From the NCBI RefSeq assembly GCF_002077075.2, contig NZ_LCWM02000014.1:1-38787 (forward strand): a stretch of 38,787 nt of DNA, read 5' to 3'. The position numbers and the translations under genes are program-made. Shown in pieces: positions 31,508 to 38,787 of the stretch. The notes under the pieces were generated by a model that had not been told where the DNA came from, ran no database searches, and saw nothing but the letters and a program-made list of their open reading frames with translations. The number at the start of each line of letters is the position of its first letter. Positions within the stretch are counted from its first letter, which is position 1. Source of the stretch: Thermoproteus sp. CP80. Lineage in GTDB: Archaea > Thermoproteota > Thermoprotei > Thermoproteales > Thermoproteaceae.

Positions 31508-31535
31508 AAAAATAAGTGAGGGGTATTTTTTCATG
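31504..31535. promoter_or_regulatory. Interlocked divergent promoters (epimerase / coiled-coil gene)
   Basis: TCATAAAAATAAG (31504-31516) contains the complement of the epimerase ATG (31505-31507) and the TATA box of the plus-strand gene, whose ATG is at 31533. On the other side TATTTTTTCATG (31524-31535) contains that ATG and reads as GAAAAAATA on the minus strand, at TATA distance from the epimerase start. The starts are separated by 25 bp. Confidence 0.5.
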
Positions 31536-31931
31536 CTCAAGAGGGAGCTCGTAAGGCTGTTGGAGGAAGATGCCGAGTTCAGAGATCTGGCGAGAGCTAA
31601 GCTGGGTATCGCCGAGCTGGCGCAGGGCCTCCAGAGGCTGACGCAAGTCCTCGAGGGCCTCGCGGCGGAGATAAGGGAGCAGAACGCCGTAACGAAGGCG
31701 CTCGCCGAGGCCTGTAGGAACAGCTCCTCGGATATAGCTGCGCTCAAGTCGTTGGCGGAGAAGGAGGTGGAGGCCATAGGGACGCTCGCGAAGATCGTGG
31801 AGCAAGTTGCCGAAAGGCTTGAGAGGGGACAGGCCGAGGCGGCCAGCTCCATCGGTGCGAAGGTCGTCGAGGCGACCGAAGCAGTGAGGAAGTTAGACGA
31901 GGCTCTACGAAGACTTATCGCCACCATCTGA
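31533..31931 (+). CDS. Small coiled-coil protein, unknown function
   Basis: The 132-residue protein begins MLKRELVRLLEEDAEFRDLARAKLG. The rest is one continuous heptad-rich helix (IAELAQGLQRLTQVLEGLAAEI, ATEAVRKLDEALRRLIATI). No membrane or catalytic motif is seen. Similar small proteins with an N-terminal EFR-type helix and a long coiled coil are common in Thermoproteales, with unknown function. The ATG at 31533 fits the TATA position; the long upstream part of the frame is antisense to the epimerase. Confidence 0.75.
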   Translation: MLKRELVRLLEEDAEFRDLARAKLGIAELAQGLQRLTQVLEGLAAEIREQNAVTKALAEACRNSSSDIAALKSLAEKEVEAIGTLAKIVEQVAERLERGQAEAASSIGAKVVEATEAVRKLDEALRRLIATI

Positions 31932-32044
31932 CGTAGGCGCCCGGCTGCGCCGACCTCCGGGCCTAGGCAACCGCGCGGCGGGGACGGCCGTCCCCTCTAC
32001 ATGGAGGGGATACACTGGGGAGCCTAGATGCCGCAGAGAGGAAG
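31932..32044. other. GC-rich inverted-repeat region downstream of 5S rRNA
   Basis: The stretch has several inverted repeats: CTAGGC (about 31971-31976) with GCCTAG (about 32022-32027), GGGGACGGCCGTCCCC, and TCCCCTC with GAGGGGA. The last two compete for the same bases. No gene is seen. It lies between the 3' ends of the coiled-coil gene and the 5S gene and may act in RNA 3' processing or termination. Confidence 0.4.
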
Positions 32045-32176
32045 TGCCCTCCTGCCAGCACGCCGGTTTCCCGGGCCCTTGCGGAGCCCAGTACTCCCGC
32101 GCGCGGCGCCGGCCTTAGCTTCCGGGTTCTGACGAGTCCGGGCGAACACCGGCGCCTGTGGCCGGCTCAGAGGGCA
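32045..32176 (-). rRNA. rrf: 5S ribosomal RNA
   Basis: On the minus strand a 132-nt segment starts TGCCCTC and ends GAGGGCA, which pair as helix I. Inside are the universal 5S pieces CCGGACTCGT, GAACCCGGAAGCTAAG and GAGTACTGGGCTCCGC followed by AAGGGCCCGGGAAACCGG, all in order. This is unambiguous for an archaeal 5S. The ends are estimated from the pairing of helix I and could differ by a few nucleotides. It is not linked to 16S or 23S here, as usual in crenarchaea. Confidence 0.93.
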
Positions 32177-32192
32177 TCTGCCACAAGAGCTT

Positions 32193-32204
32193 GGTTTTTT
32201 AAGT
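32193..32204 (-). promoter_or_regulatory. 5S rRNA promoter (TATA element)
   Basis: On the minus strand ACTTAAAAAACC begins about 27 nt upstream of the first base of 5S rRNA. This is the standard archaeal promoter distance and suggests that transcription starts at or a few nucleotides before the mature 5' end. Confidence 0.6.
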
Positions 32205-32312
32205 ATTTTGTCCGCCGTACGTGCCGACGCCATGCCGGCGGAACGTACACAGCCCTGGCGCAGGCCGTTGCGCCTAGGCAAGCCCGCCCTCGCGTCAGAC
32301 GGCTCCACGCCT

Positions 32313-33851
32313 CTACGGCCTTCCGTATCCCCCTCCGCCGGGGGTCTCGATAACCACCTCGTCGCCCTCGGCCAGCTCGACCGTCTCGCTCCCTATGGTC
32401 TTGACCCCGCCGCGCCTCCTCACGGTCACCCTCCCGGGCCTGCCGGGCTCTCCGCCCTCGAGGCCCCAGGGCCCTATCTCCAGCCTGCTGGCTATTATCG
32501 AGAGCGTCGTCGGCGCGAGGACCTTGAACGCTCTGACTATGCCGTCTCCGCCCGGATGCCTCCCGCGCCCCCCGCTGCCCTCTCTGATTGTATATGCGGT
32601 GAATCTGACGGGGTATTCCCGCTCCGCGATCTCTATGGGCGTGTTGAGGGTGTTGGTCATGTTGACATGGACTCCCGACACGCCGGGGCCGTTCGGCCTG
32701 CCGCCCGACCCGCCGCCTATGGTCTCGTAGTACGACCAATAGCGGCCGCGCCAGACGCCGCCCATCATGACGTTCATCATCGTGCCGGAGCCCGCCGCCG
32801 GTATTCTGCCCGGCAGGGCCTTGGAGAGCGCCAGGAAGGTCACGTCGGCGACCCTCTGGCTGGTCTCGAGGTTGCCGGCGCCTACGGCCGCGGGCTTCAC
32901 GGGATTTACCAACGTGCCCTCGGGCGCCTTGACCTTCACGACGCTGTAGAAGCCGTGGTTGGTGGGCAGATGGCCGCCTATCGCCGACCTGACGGCGAAC
33001 GAGACCGCCGAGAAGGTGACGCCCAGCACCGCGTTCAGCGGCGCCTCGACCTGCCGCGCGGTGCCCTCGAAGTCGGCGGTTATGCCGCCCTCGGATATCT
33101 CGAGGGAGAGCCTTATGGGGAGGAGCTCGCCGGCCCAATCCAAGCGGTCCTCGGCCTCGTATCTACCCGCGGGCCATTTGCCCACCTCGGCGAGCGCGAG
33201 CCTCCTGCCGTATTCGACCGCCTCGCGCCACTGTTCCGACACGTCGCCGAATTTCTCGAAGAGGTCCCTCACCCGGGCGGCCCCCACGCGCGACGCGGCG
33301 AGCTGCGCCTCCAGATCCCCTCTGGCCACCGCCGGCGTCTTGAAGTTCTCGAGGATGAAGCCCAGCGCCTCCCTGTTGATCTGGCCGCGCCTAAGTATCT
33401 TGACGGGCGGCACCACGACCCCCTCCTCGTATATGGTCTTGGCTCGCGGGTTCAATGAGGCGGGGAGGGGCCCGCCGGCGTCGACGTAGTGCGCCTTCGA
33501 GGCTATATAGGCGACGAGCCTCCCGCGCCAATACACGGGGTAGAGCACCATGACGTCGTTCAGATGCGTGCCCGAGATGTAGGGATCGTTGGTGAGCACG
33601 GCGTCTCCATCCTCGAGATCGACCCCCTCGCCGGCCAGACGGCCCAGCAGATTCGCCACGCCTATGTGGAAAGACCCGAGGTGGACCGGTATGTGCTCGG
33701 CCTGCGCTATTATGCGCCCCTCGGCGTCGACTACGGCGACGCTGTGGTCCATGCGCTCCCTTATATTCGGCGAGAACGCCGAGTTCCTCAACGCTATCCC
33801 CGCCTCCTCGGCCACGTACTCGGTCGCCCTGTGCACTATCTCCCACCTCAT
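32313..33851 (-). CDS. hyuB: Hydantoinase B / oxoprolinase family protein (HyuB)
   Basis: The ATG at 33851 (512 residues, [35 protein letters not shown]) overlaps the hyuA stop as ATGA and gives the family's usual N-terminus. Family segments: [46 protein letters not shown], and the C-terminal glycine-rich [13 protein letters not shown]. HyuB works with HyuA in ATP-dependent opening of cyclic amides such as N-methylhydantoin or 5-oxoproline; acetone carboxylase subunits are also related. The actual substrate is unknown. Confidence 0.92.
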   Translation of the reverse strand: MRWEIVHRATEYVAEEAGIALRNSAFSPNIRERMDHSVAVVDAEGRIIAQAEHIPVHLGSFHIGVANLLGRLAGEGVDLEDGDAVLTNDPYISGTHLNDVMVLYPVYWRGRLVAYIASKAHYVDAGGPLPASLNPRAKTIYEEGVVVPPVKILRRGQINREALGFILENFKTPAVARGDLEAQLAASRVGAARVRDLFEKFGDVSEQWREAVEYGRRLALAEVGKWPAGRYEAEDRLDWAGELLPIRLSLEISEGGITADFEGTARQVEAPLNAVLGVTFSAVSFAVRSAIGGHLPTNHGFYSVVKVKAPEGTLVNPVKPAAVGAGNLETSQRVADVTFLALSKALPGRIPAAGSGTMMNVMMGGVWRGRYWSYYETIGGGSGGRPNGPGVSGVHVNMTNTLNTPIEIAEREYPVRFTAYTIREGSGGRGRHPGGDGIVRAFKVLAPTTLSIIASRLEIGPWGLEGGEPGRPGRVTVRRRGGVKTIGSETVELAEGDEVVIETPGGGGYGRP

Positions 33852-35794
33852 AGCCTGAGCTCCAACACGCCGAGCTTCCCGACGGTCGCCCTCCACCGCG
33901 GCGGCACCACCGTGGTCGAGTAGTCCTCGATTATCAACGCAGGCCCCCTCACCTCGAACCCCAGCGGCAATTCCTCCCTGACGTACACAGAGGCCTCAGT
34001 CCAGCCGTCGAAGTAGACCTCCTTCTCGGACGGCTCGGGGGAGCCGGACTTCGGAGGATCCCTGAGGCGCGGCTTGGCTCTCTTGACCACTGCGAAGACG
34101 CGGATCGTGACTATCTCAACGTCTCTGTCCAGCTTGAAGCCGTAAGTCGCCGCGTGCCTCTCCTCGAAGGCCTTCCTTATGGCGTCGCGGGACGCGTCGG
34201 CGCCGACGGGGACCGTGAGCTCCCATCCCTGGCCGGCGTAGCGCACGTCGGCGTATCTCAGGAAGTAGTCGGGGCTGTGCCTGGCGAGCCGCCTTTCCAG
34301 CTCCTCGAAGCCTGCCGCGGGGTCCCTGGGATACGCCATCCTCGCCTCGAACTTGAAGTCGGCCATCAACATGCCCAGCGACGTGAAGACGCCCGGCATG
34401 GGCGGTATGAGGACTCTGTTTACGCCCATCTCCTCCGCCACCTCCGCCGCATGCTGGGGCCCAGCTCCGCCGAAGGCCATCAGGGCGAACTGCGCGGGGT
34501 CCAAGCCCCTTTCAACCGTCACGAGCCTTATGGCGCGCGCCATCTCCAGGTCCACAAGCTTTATCGCAGACGCCGCCACGTCCACCGGGTCGCCCAACTT
34601 GGCGAGGGCCCTCTCTGCGGCCTCCACGTCCAGCCTCATGCGGCCGCCCGCGATCGCGCTGGGTATCCTCCCCAAGATCAGGTTGGCGTCCGTTATCGTC
34701 GGCTCGCTCCCGCCCCTGCCGTACGAGACGGGGCCCGGCTCCGCGCCCGCGCTTAGAGGCCCCACCCTGAGCGCGCCTCCGGCGTCCCTCCAGATTATGG
34801 TCCCGCCGCCCGCGGAAACCTCGGCGAGGTCCACGAAGGGGAACCTCACAGGATAGCCGGATCCCTTGACCGTCCTCCCCCTATGGCTCTCTCCTCCGAC
34901 CTCGTACTCGGTCGTTATGGCCGGCTCGAAGTCGACGACGGTGCCGGCCTTAGCGGTCGTGCCGCCCATATCGAAGGAGATCACGCGCCGCTCGCCCAGC
35001 ATCCTGGCAAGCTCCGCCGCCGCCACGACCCCAGCAGCCGGCCCCGACTCGACGAGCTGCACGGGCCTCCTGGCCGCCTCGTCGATGGTGATGAGGCCGC
35101 CCGAGCTGGCCATAGCGTAGATCCTTCCGCCGCGCGCCTTCACGTAGTCGTCCAGTTTAGCCAGGTACCTCCCCACGAGCGGCATCAACGCGGCGTTGAC
35201 CACAGCCGTGGAGAACCTCTCGTACTCCCTGGCCTCCCACGCCGCCTCGTAGGAGGCCGTCACGTACTCGAAATGCCTCCTCAACACGCCCGCCGCGGCC
35301 TCCTCGTTGGACGGGTTGGCGTAGGAGTGGAGGAAGCCCACGGCGACGCTGACGACGCCGGCGGACTTGGCCCTCCGCGCCAGCTCCTCGACCTCGCGGA
35401 GGTCCACCGCCCTCTCCACGGTCCCGTCCGGCAGAGTCCTCTCGTCGACCTCGAAGCGGAGCTCCCGCGGCACTATCTGCCTCGGCTTCTGGAAGTAGAG
35501 GTCGTACAGCCTGGGCCTGTTCTGCCTCCCTATCTCTATCACGTCTCGGAAGCCCCTCGTGGTGAAGAAGGCCACCTTGGGGAGCTCAAGCCCCACCTGG
35601 CCCAGCAGCGCGTTGGTGCCTATGGTGGACGCGTGGAGCACCTCAGAGAATTTGACCGACGAGAGGCCCTCGACGACCGCCCTCTCGGGCTCTCTGGGCG
35701 TCGTCAAGATCTTGAGCGTCTTTATCTCGCCGTCCCCGCCGACTATGACGAAGTCGGTAAAGGTGCCCCCCACGTCGACTCCAACCAGGCTCAT
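33848..35794 (-). CDS. hyuA: Hydantoinase A / oxoprolinase family protein (HyuA)
   Basis: The 648-residue protein starts with [20 protein letters not shown] (ASKHA-type ATP-binding), has [19 protein letters not shown], the second nucleotide loop [14 protein letters not shown] and [17 protein letters not shown], all HyuA hallmarks. It activates the cyclic amide with ATP. ATG at 35794 overlaps the transporter stop as ATGA, so transporter, hyuA and hyuB form one operon. Confidence 0.93.
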   Translation of the reverse strand: MSLVGVDVGGTFTDFVIVGGDGEIKTLKILTTPREPERAVVEGLSSVKFSEVLHASTIGTNALLGQVGLELPKVAFFTTRGFRDVIEIGRQNRPRLYDLYFQKPRQIVPRELRFEVDERTLPDGTVERAVDLREVEELARRAKSAGVVSVAVGFLHSYANPSNEEAAAGVLRRHFEYVTASYEAAWEAREYERFSTAVVNAALMPLVGRYLAKLDDYVKARGGRIYAMASSGGLITIDEAARRPVQLVESGPAAGVVAAAELARMLGERRVISFDMGGTTAKAGTVVDFEPAITTEYEVGGESHRGRTVKGSGYPVRFPFVDLAEVSAGGGTIIWRDAGGALRVGPLSAGAEPGPVSYGRGGSEPTITDANLILGRIPSAIAGGRMRLDVEAAERALAKLGDPVDVAASAIKLVDLEMARAIRLVTVERGLDPAQFALMAFGGAGPQHAAEVAEEMGVNRVLIPPMPGVFTSLGMLMADFKFEARMAYPRDPAAGFEELERRLARHSPDYFLRYADVRYAGQGWELTVPVGADASRDAIRKAFEERHAATYGFKLDRDVEIVTIRVFAVVKRAKPRLRDPPKSGSPEPSEKEVYFDGWTEASVYVREELPLGFEVRGPALIIEDYSTTVVPPRWRATVGKLGVLELRL

Positions 35795-37065
35795 GTCCCT
35801 GCGGTGCTCAGCCCCCTGGGCCTATATGCGACCACCCCGAGGAGGCCTATCAGGGCGAGGGCCGCCAGATAGACGCCAGCCCAGATGCGGCCGTAGGGGA
35901 GGATGACCGTCATGATGTACGGCGCCGTGCTCGCAAGGACGGTATTGCCTATCTGGTAGGCTGACGAGACCCCCGTGTTCCTCACAAGCGTCGGGAATAT
36001 CTCAGCGAGATACGCCGCCTCGGGCGTGTAGACTATGCCGTGGGCGAGCCCGGTCAAGGCGACCAACGCCGTCAAGACCGCCGCGTTGGAAAGACCCTGT
36101 TCGACCAACAGGGCCGCTATTATGAACATGACGAACCCGACCGCTATGGGCACCACGTTGCCGAGACGCTCGGCGAAAAAGCCGCTGATGATCACCCCGA
36201 CTAGGTCTAGGACTGCGAACAGAATTATTATCGTGAATTTCTCGGCGGCCGATACCAGATTTATGGCGCTGGCCACGTTGGGGAGGAAAGTATTGCCGTA
36301 GTAGAACACGGCCCCGGCGGCTCCGGCCAGAAATATGCCGACAAGCAACGGCGCCCAGTGCCTGAGGAAGACGCCGCCTATCGGGTTCTCGGGCTTAGCG
36401 ACAGCGCGTCTGGCCTCGAGGTATTCGATAGTCTCGCCGAATCTAATCCTGAAGAGGATGCCTATGATGGCTATGATGAGGGATAGGAGAAACGCGATCC
36501 TCCAGCCCCACGCCGCCACGGCGCCGTTGCCCAGGGCTACGGTCAAGCCCAGCATGACGGCGGCCGCCAGCAGCAGGCCGAGAGGCACGCCGCTCTGGAC
36601 GAATAACATGAACAGACGCCGCCTCTTGACGTTTTCAAACAAGTAGTTGACCGCAGAGCCCCACTCGCCGCCGAGCGCCAGGCCCTGCAGAAGCCTCAAC
36701 GCGACGACGGTTATGATGGCGGCCGAACCCCAGGCCGAGTACGAAGGCACGGCGCCTATCAGCGCGGTGGCCAACCCAGCGAGAGTCAAGGTCCAGAACA
36801 TGGCTTGCCTCCTGCCGTAGCGGTCGCCAATGTATCCAAAGAGCAACGCCCCGATTGGACGCGCCAGATAGCCCAGGAAGAATGCGAGAAATACGCTGGC
36901 CAGCTCCGCCAGAGGGTTCTTGGAGGGGAAGAAGGCGGCGCCCACGTAGGTGGCCGCCACTACGAAGAGAAACGCGTCGTACCACTCCAGGAGAGTCCCC
37001 GACATGACTCCGGCCACGAGCCCCGGTCCCACCTTTAGACTCGGTCCCACCTTTGGTTGGGCCAT
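35791..37065 (-). CDS. MFS transporter, metabolite:H+ symporter type
   Basis: The 424-residue protein has twelve hydrophobic segments and the MHS-type signatures LEWYDAFLFVVAATYVGAAFFP, FGYIGDRYGRRQAMFWTLTLAG (loop 2-3 motif), LRLLQGLALGGEWGSAV, and a second-half ERLGNVVPIAVG. It is first in the operon with hyuA/hyuB and most likely imports their substrate, possibly an organic acid or cyclic amide. ATG at 37065. Confidence 0.88.
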   Translation of the reverse strand: MAQPKVGPSLKVGPGLVAGVMSGTLLEWYDAFLFVVAATYVGAAFFPSKNPLAELASVFLAFFLGYLARPIGALLFGYIGDRYGRRQAMFWTLTLAGLATALIGAVPSYSAWGSAAIITVVALRLLQGLALGGEWGSAVNYLFENVKRRRLFMLFVQSGVPLGLLLAAAVMLGLTVALGNGAVAAWGWRIAFLLSLIIAIIGILFRIRFGETIEYLEARRAVAKPENPIGGVFLRHWAPLLVGIFLAGAAGAVFYYGNTFLPNVASAINLVSAAEKFTIIILFAVLDLVGVIISGFFAERLGNVVPIAVGFVMFIIAALLVEQGLSNAAVLTALVALTGLAHGIVYTPEAAYLAEIFPTLVRNTGVSSAYQIGNTVLASTAPYIMTVILPYGRIWAGVYLAALALIGLLGVVAYRPRGLSTAGT

Positions 37066-37082
37066 ATTAGGCTGAAAGAACC

Positions 37083-37093
37083 AATTTAAATAG
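37083..37093. promoter_or_regulatory. Shared TATA box between transporter operon and DUF998 gene
   Basis: AATTTAAATAG contains the palindrome ATTTAAAT. The centre at about 37088 is 23 bp from the transporter ATG (37065) and 24 bp from the DUF998 ATG (37112), and the gap between starts is 46 bp. A second TATA-like string (GGTATAAAG, 37100-37108) is too near the plus-strand start to serve it. Confidence 0.5.
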
Positions 37094-37111
37094 AACTATG
37101 GTATAAAGTAC

Positions 37112-37672
37112 ATGAATTTAGGTAGACCTAGGTCTCCCTTCAAATATATGGGGCTTATCGCCTCGGCGATCTTCTGGACAACGGCGGCCCTGTCCATAGC
37201 CGTCAACCCCTGGTTCGATTTCTTCAGGGACGCCTTCAGCGACCTAGGGGGGCCCGGCGCCGGCGACCCCTGGATCTACAACACGGGCTTGATCGTGGCG
37301 GCCGCATTCCTGGGACTTTTTTCGATGGACATAATAGCGTCTTCGTCCAACAAGCTGGAGGCGGTGGGCGGCGCCTATATATCCATATCGGCCGTCTTCC
37401 TCGCCTTGATAGGTATATACCACGCGGGCACCCGGCCTCACGTATTTGTCTCCACCTGGTTTTTCATACAGGCCTTCCTCGGCTTCTTGATATACGGGCT
37501 GGGCCTAGCCCTCGCCGGAGGGGAACGGCTCGGTCTGTCGTATGCGGCCGTATTCCTGGCCGCCCTGGCGGGCGCCCTAGCGGCGCCTTGGCCCTCGGCG
37601 GCCGCGTTGGAGGCGTACGAGATAGTGCTCCTCACGGCGGGAGCCGCCCTATATGTCGTGGGCCGTCGATAA
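37112..37672 (+). CDS. DUF998-family membrane protein
   Basis: The 186-residue protein has six hydrophobic segments. The family's early loop NPWFDFFRDAFSDLGGPGAGDPWIYNTGLI is present, as well as GIYHAGTRPHVFVSTWFFIQ. DUF998 proteins are membrane proteins of unknown function in archaea and bacteria. ATG at 37112. A hairpin follows 22 nt after the stop. Confidence 0.85.
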   Translation: MNLGRPRSPFKYMGLIASAIFWTTAALSIAVNPWFDFFRDAFSDLGGPGAGDPWIYNTGLIVAAAFLGLFSMDIIASSSNKLEAVGGAYISISAVFLALIGIYHAGTRPHVFVSTWFFIQAFLGFLIYGLGLALAGGERLGLSYAAVFLAALAGALAAPWPSAAALEAYEIVLLTAGAALYVVGRR

Positions 37673-37693
37673 AGCGCAGAGCCGTAGGGAGCC

Positions 37694-37717
37694 GGAGCCG
37701 CGCTCACAGCGGGCTCC
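37694..37717 (+). terminator. GC-rich hairpin after the DUF998 gene
   Basis: GGAGCC pairs with GGCTCC and, inside, CGCT with AGCG around a 3-nt CAC loop, with one bulged G. It starts 22 nt after the DUF998 stop. It may be a 3'-end stabiliser or attenuate readthrough; there is no adjacent T-run, so archaeal termination here is uncertain. The rest of 37718-37845 shows no gene. Confidence 0.35.
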
Positions 37718-37852
37718 GCGGCCCTCTCGGCGGCCGATCCTGCCGTATAGCTGGGCCGGCCGGGATAAAAGCGTTTCGCCGATCTGCTGAGCCAGTGCAC
37801 GGAGCTCCGAAAATCTTCGGTTAACATCGCTAATTGCGTGCACAAGTTTTTA

Positions 37853-37866
37853 TAGGGAAATCCCTA
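37853..37866. promoter_or_regulatory. Candidate operator of the metal transporter gene
   Basis: TAGGGAAATCCCTA is an inverted repeat (TAGGG, 4-nt spacer, CCCTA) just after and touching the TATA box (TTTTTATAGG, from 37846) and 9-22 nt upstream of ATG at 37875. The position would let a dimeric repressor block TBP/TFB or polymerase. The regulator is not identified. Confidence 0.45.
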
Positions 37867-37874
37867 CTGGTTCC

Positions 37875-38774
37875 ATGAATTGGCTCCAGCTATTGCTGAA
37901 CCCTCCAAGCGGCCTACATCTGGGAGAGATACTGCTGATATCCTTCATATTGGGCATCCTGCACGGCGCGACGCCGGATGAACATACCTGGCCCATAACG
38001 TTCAGCTACGCCGTAGGTAAATACAGCACCCGCGGCGGCATGAAGGCCGGGTTCCTATTCTCGCTCGGCTTTACCGTACAAAGGGCGCTCTTGACCACGC
38101 TGGGATATCTAGGCCTCGCCCAGATATATAACCAGTACAACCTCGACGGGCCTGTATACGTGGCGGTGGGCGTCGCCATGGCGGCCGCCGGCCTCTACGT
38201 CATTAAGGGCAGGTACGTCCACCTACCCATCGACGTCCTGCTGGGAGGACGTAGACATCACAGCGACGAGGTCGGAGGAGTTCCCATGCACGAGCTCGAG
38301 GAGAGGGACGTCCCGTTGGGCATGACCGTGGTGCACGGCCTCATAGCCGGCTTCGGCTTCGGCGCCTACGCGAGCGTGATAACCTTCGTCTTGGCCCCCC
38401 AGACGGGGTCTATCGCCTACGCGCCGCTCCCCGGCCTCTTCTTCGGGCTCGGCACTATGGCCGTGCAGGTGGTCTTCGGCGCGTTATTCGGGGCCATCAT
38501 GAGGATGAGGGGCCTCACCGAGGAACAGATAAGGAGGGCGGCGAGGCGGACTGCCGGCTTTACGCTCTACTACGGCGGCCTCCTCTTCATAGCGGCCGGC
38601 GGCCTGATCGTCGCGTTGCCGGAGGTCGACGCGTGGGCCGTCGCCACCGGAGTCCCCGTCCCCAACCTCGACTCGATAAACATAGGCACGATACTGGTGC
38701 TCGCCGTGGTCGGCATCCTGGGCATAGGCACCATGTTGAGGGAAATAGGCATTGGAAGAGGACGTAGGCCATAG
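37875..38774 (+). CDS. Nickel/cobalt-type transporter (NicO/UreH-like)
   Basis: The 299-residue membrane protein has about six or seven segments. Residues 20-40 contain the signature ILGILHGATPDEHTWPI, with H and D/E-H as in NiCoT/UreH/RcnA transporters (HX4DH-like). A His-rich cytoplasmic loop (GGRRHHSDEVGGVPMHELEE) lies between the halves, and TVVHGLIAGFGFGAYAS repeats the HG motif. This supports a divalent metal, probably Ni or Co, transporter; direction (uptake or export) is unclear. ATG at 37875 lies 29 nt after the TATA box. Confidence 0.75.
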   Translation: MNWLQLLLNPPSGLHLGEILLISFILGILHGATPDEHTWPITFSYAVGKYSTRGGMKAGFLFSLGFTVQRALLTTLGYLGLAQIYNQYNLDGPVYVAVGVAMAAAGLYVIKGRYVHLPIDVLLGGRRHHSDEVGGVPMHELEERDVPLGMTVVHGLIAGFGFGAYASVITFVLAPQTGSIAYAPLPGLFFGLGTMAVQVVFGALFGAIMRMRGLTEEQIRRAARRTAGFTLYYGGLLFIAAGGLIVALPEVDAWAVATGVPVPNLDSINIGTILVLAVVGILGIGTMLREIGIGRGRRP

Positions 38775-38787
38775 GCCCTTACCCACG

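Noticed and set aside
31508-31927. N-terminal extension of the epimerase-like frame
   Set aside because: It is the antisense of the coiled-coil gene and low in complexity; the ATG at 31507 gives the normal mutarotase start.
31932-32210. SRP (7S) RNA or RNase P RNA next to 5S
   Set aside because: The expected conserved motifs of SRP helix 8 and of RNase P conserved regions are not found, and most of the length is accounted for by 5S.
32208-35900. Long plus-strand open frames of 300-400 codons
   Set aside because: They are antisense shadows of hyuA and hyuB caused by high GC; their translations are Arg/Gly/Pro-rich without motifs.

Overview
The window looks like chromosomal DNA of a hyperthermophilic crenarchaeon of the order Thermoproteales, most likely Thermoproteus or a close relative of Pyrobaculum. 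The grounds are: archaeal information-processing genes (TFB, RfcS, NMD3, Trm1, uL22, and eL13, which is mainly crenarchaeal), a 5S rRNA gene standing alone, C/D box sRNA genes, a giant PaRep2-type repeat-family protein, high GC content, and TATA boxes that almost always sit 23-29 nt upstream of the start codon, as expected for leaderless transcripts. Species assignment is inference.

Layout. Bases 1-3656 hold the end of an unknown gene, a C/D box sRNA, a membrane-anchored winged-helix regulator, a HAD hydrolase plus UbiA prenyltransferase operon, ribosomal protein uL22 and a small hypothetical. A probable gene relic follows. Then come methylcitrate-cycle genes prpB-prpD (4041-6336), a thioredoxin-reductase-like flavoprotein that lacks its NADPH-binding motif, and a divergent pair of a PD-(D/E)XK nuclease and an m5C DNA methyltransferase (7369-8952). 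NMD3, a GNAT acetyltransferase and isocitrate dehydrogenase follow. Bases 12077-16382 carry a P-loop/TGS protein, a winged-helix protein, RfcS, TFB, a HIT-like relic and a membrane protein. Bases 16371-19087 carry a small membrane protein, eL13, an HTH regulator and a COG1340-type coiled-coil protein.

Bases 19088-23340 are an accessory island: a 978-residue PaRep2b-like protein, GC-rich non-coding DNA with a perfect 22-nt palindrome, a Cys-rich miniprotein, a small helical protein, and four direct repeats. From 23373 the conserved backbone resumes: DUF373 protein, a tRNA-methyltransferase-like protein, an operon of HTH regulator, Trm1, UPF0200 and UPF0201, a PUA protein, an atypical kinase, a zinc-ribbon protein, two divergent C/D box sRNAs, an alcohol dehydrogenase, an aldose-1-epimerase-like protein, a coiled-coil protein and the 5S rRNA gene. 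The right end has a hydantoinase/oxoprolinase operon (MFS transporter, hyuA, hyuB), a DUF998 membrane protein and a NiCoT/UreH-type metal transporter.

The most interesting system-level signal is in the divergent promoters. They fall into two apparently quantized geometries. In four gene pairs a single near-palindromic TATA box lies midway between two leaderless starts 43-46 bp apart. In three other pairs, including the two divergent sRNAs, the starts are only 23-26 bp apart and each TATA box overlaps the opposite start. Other points of interest are the repeated LAGLIDADG-like units in the PaRep2b protein, the candidate restriction-modification pair sharing one TATA box, and the iterated TGGAACCGA repeats.
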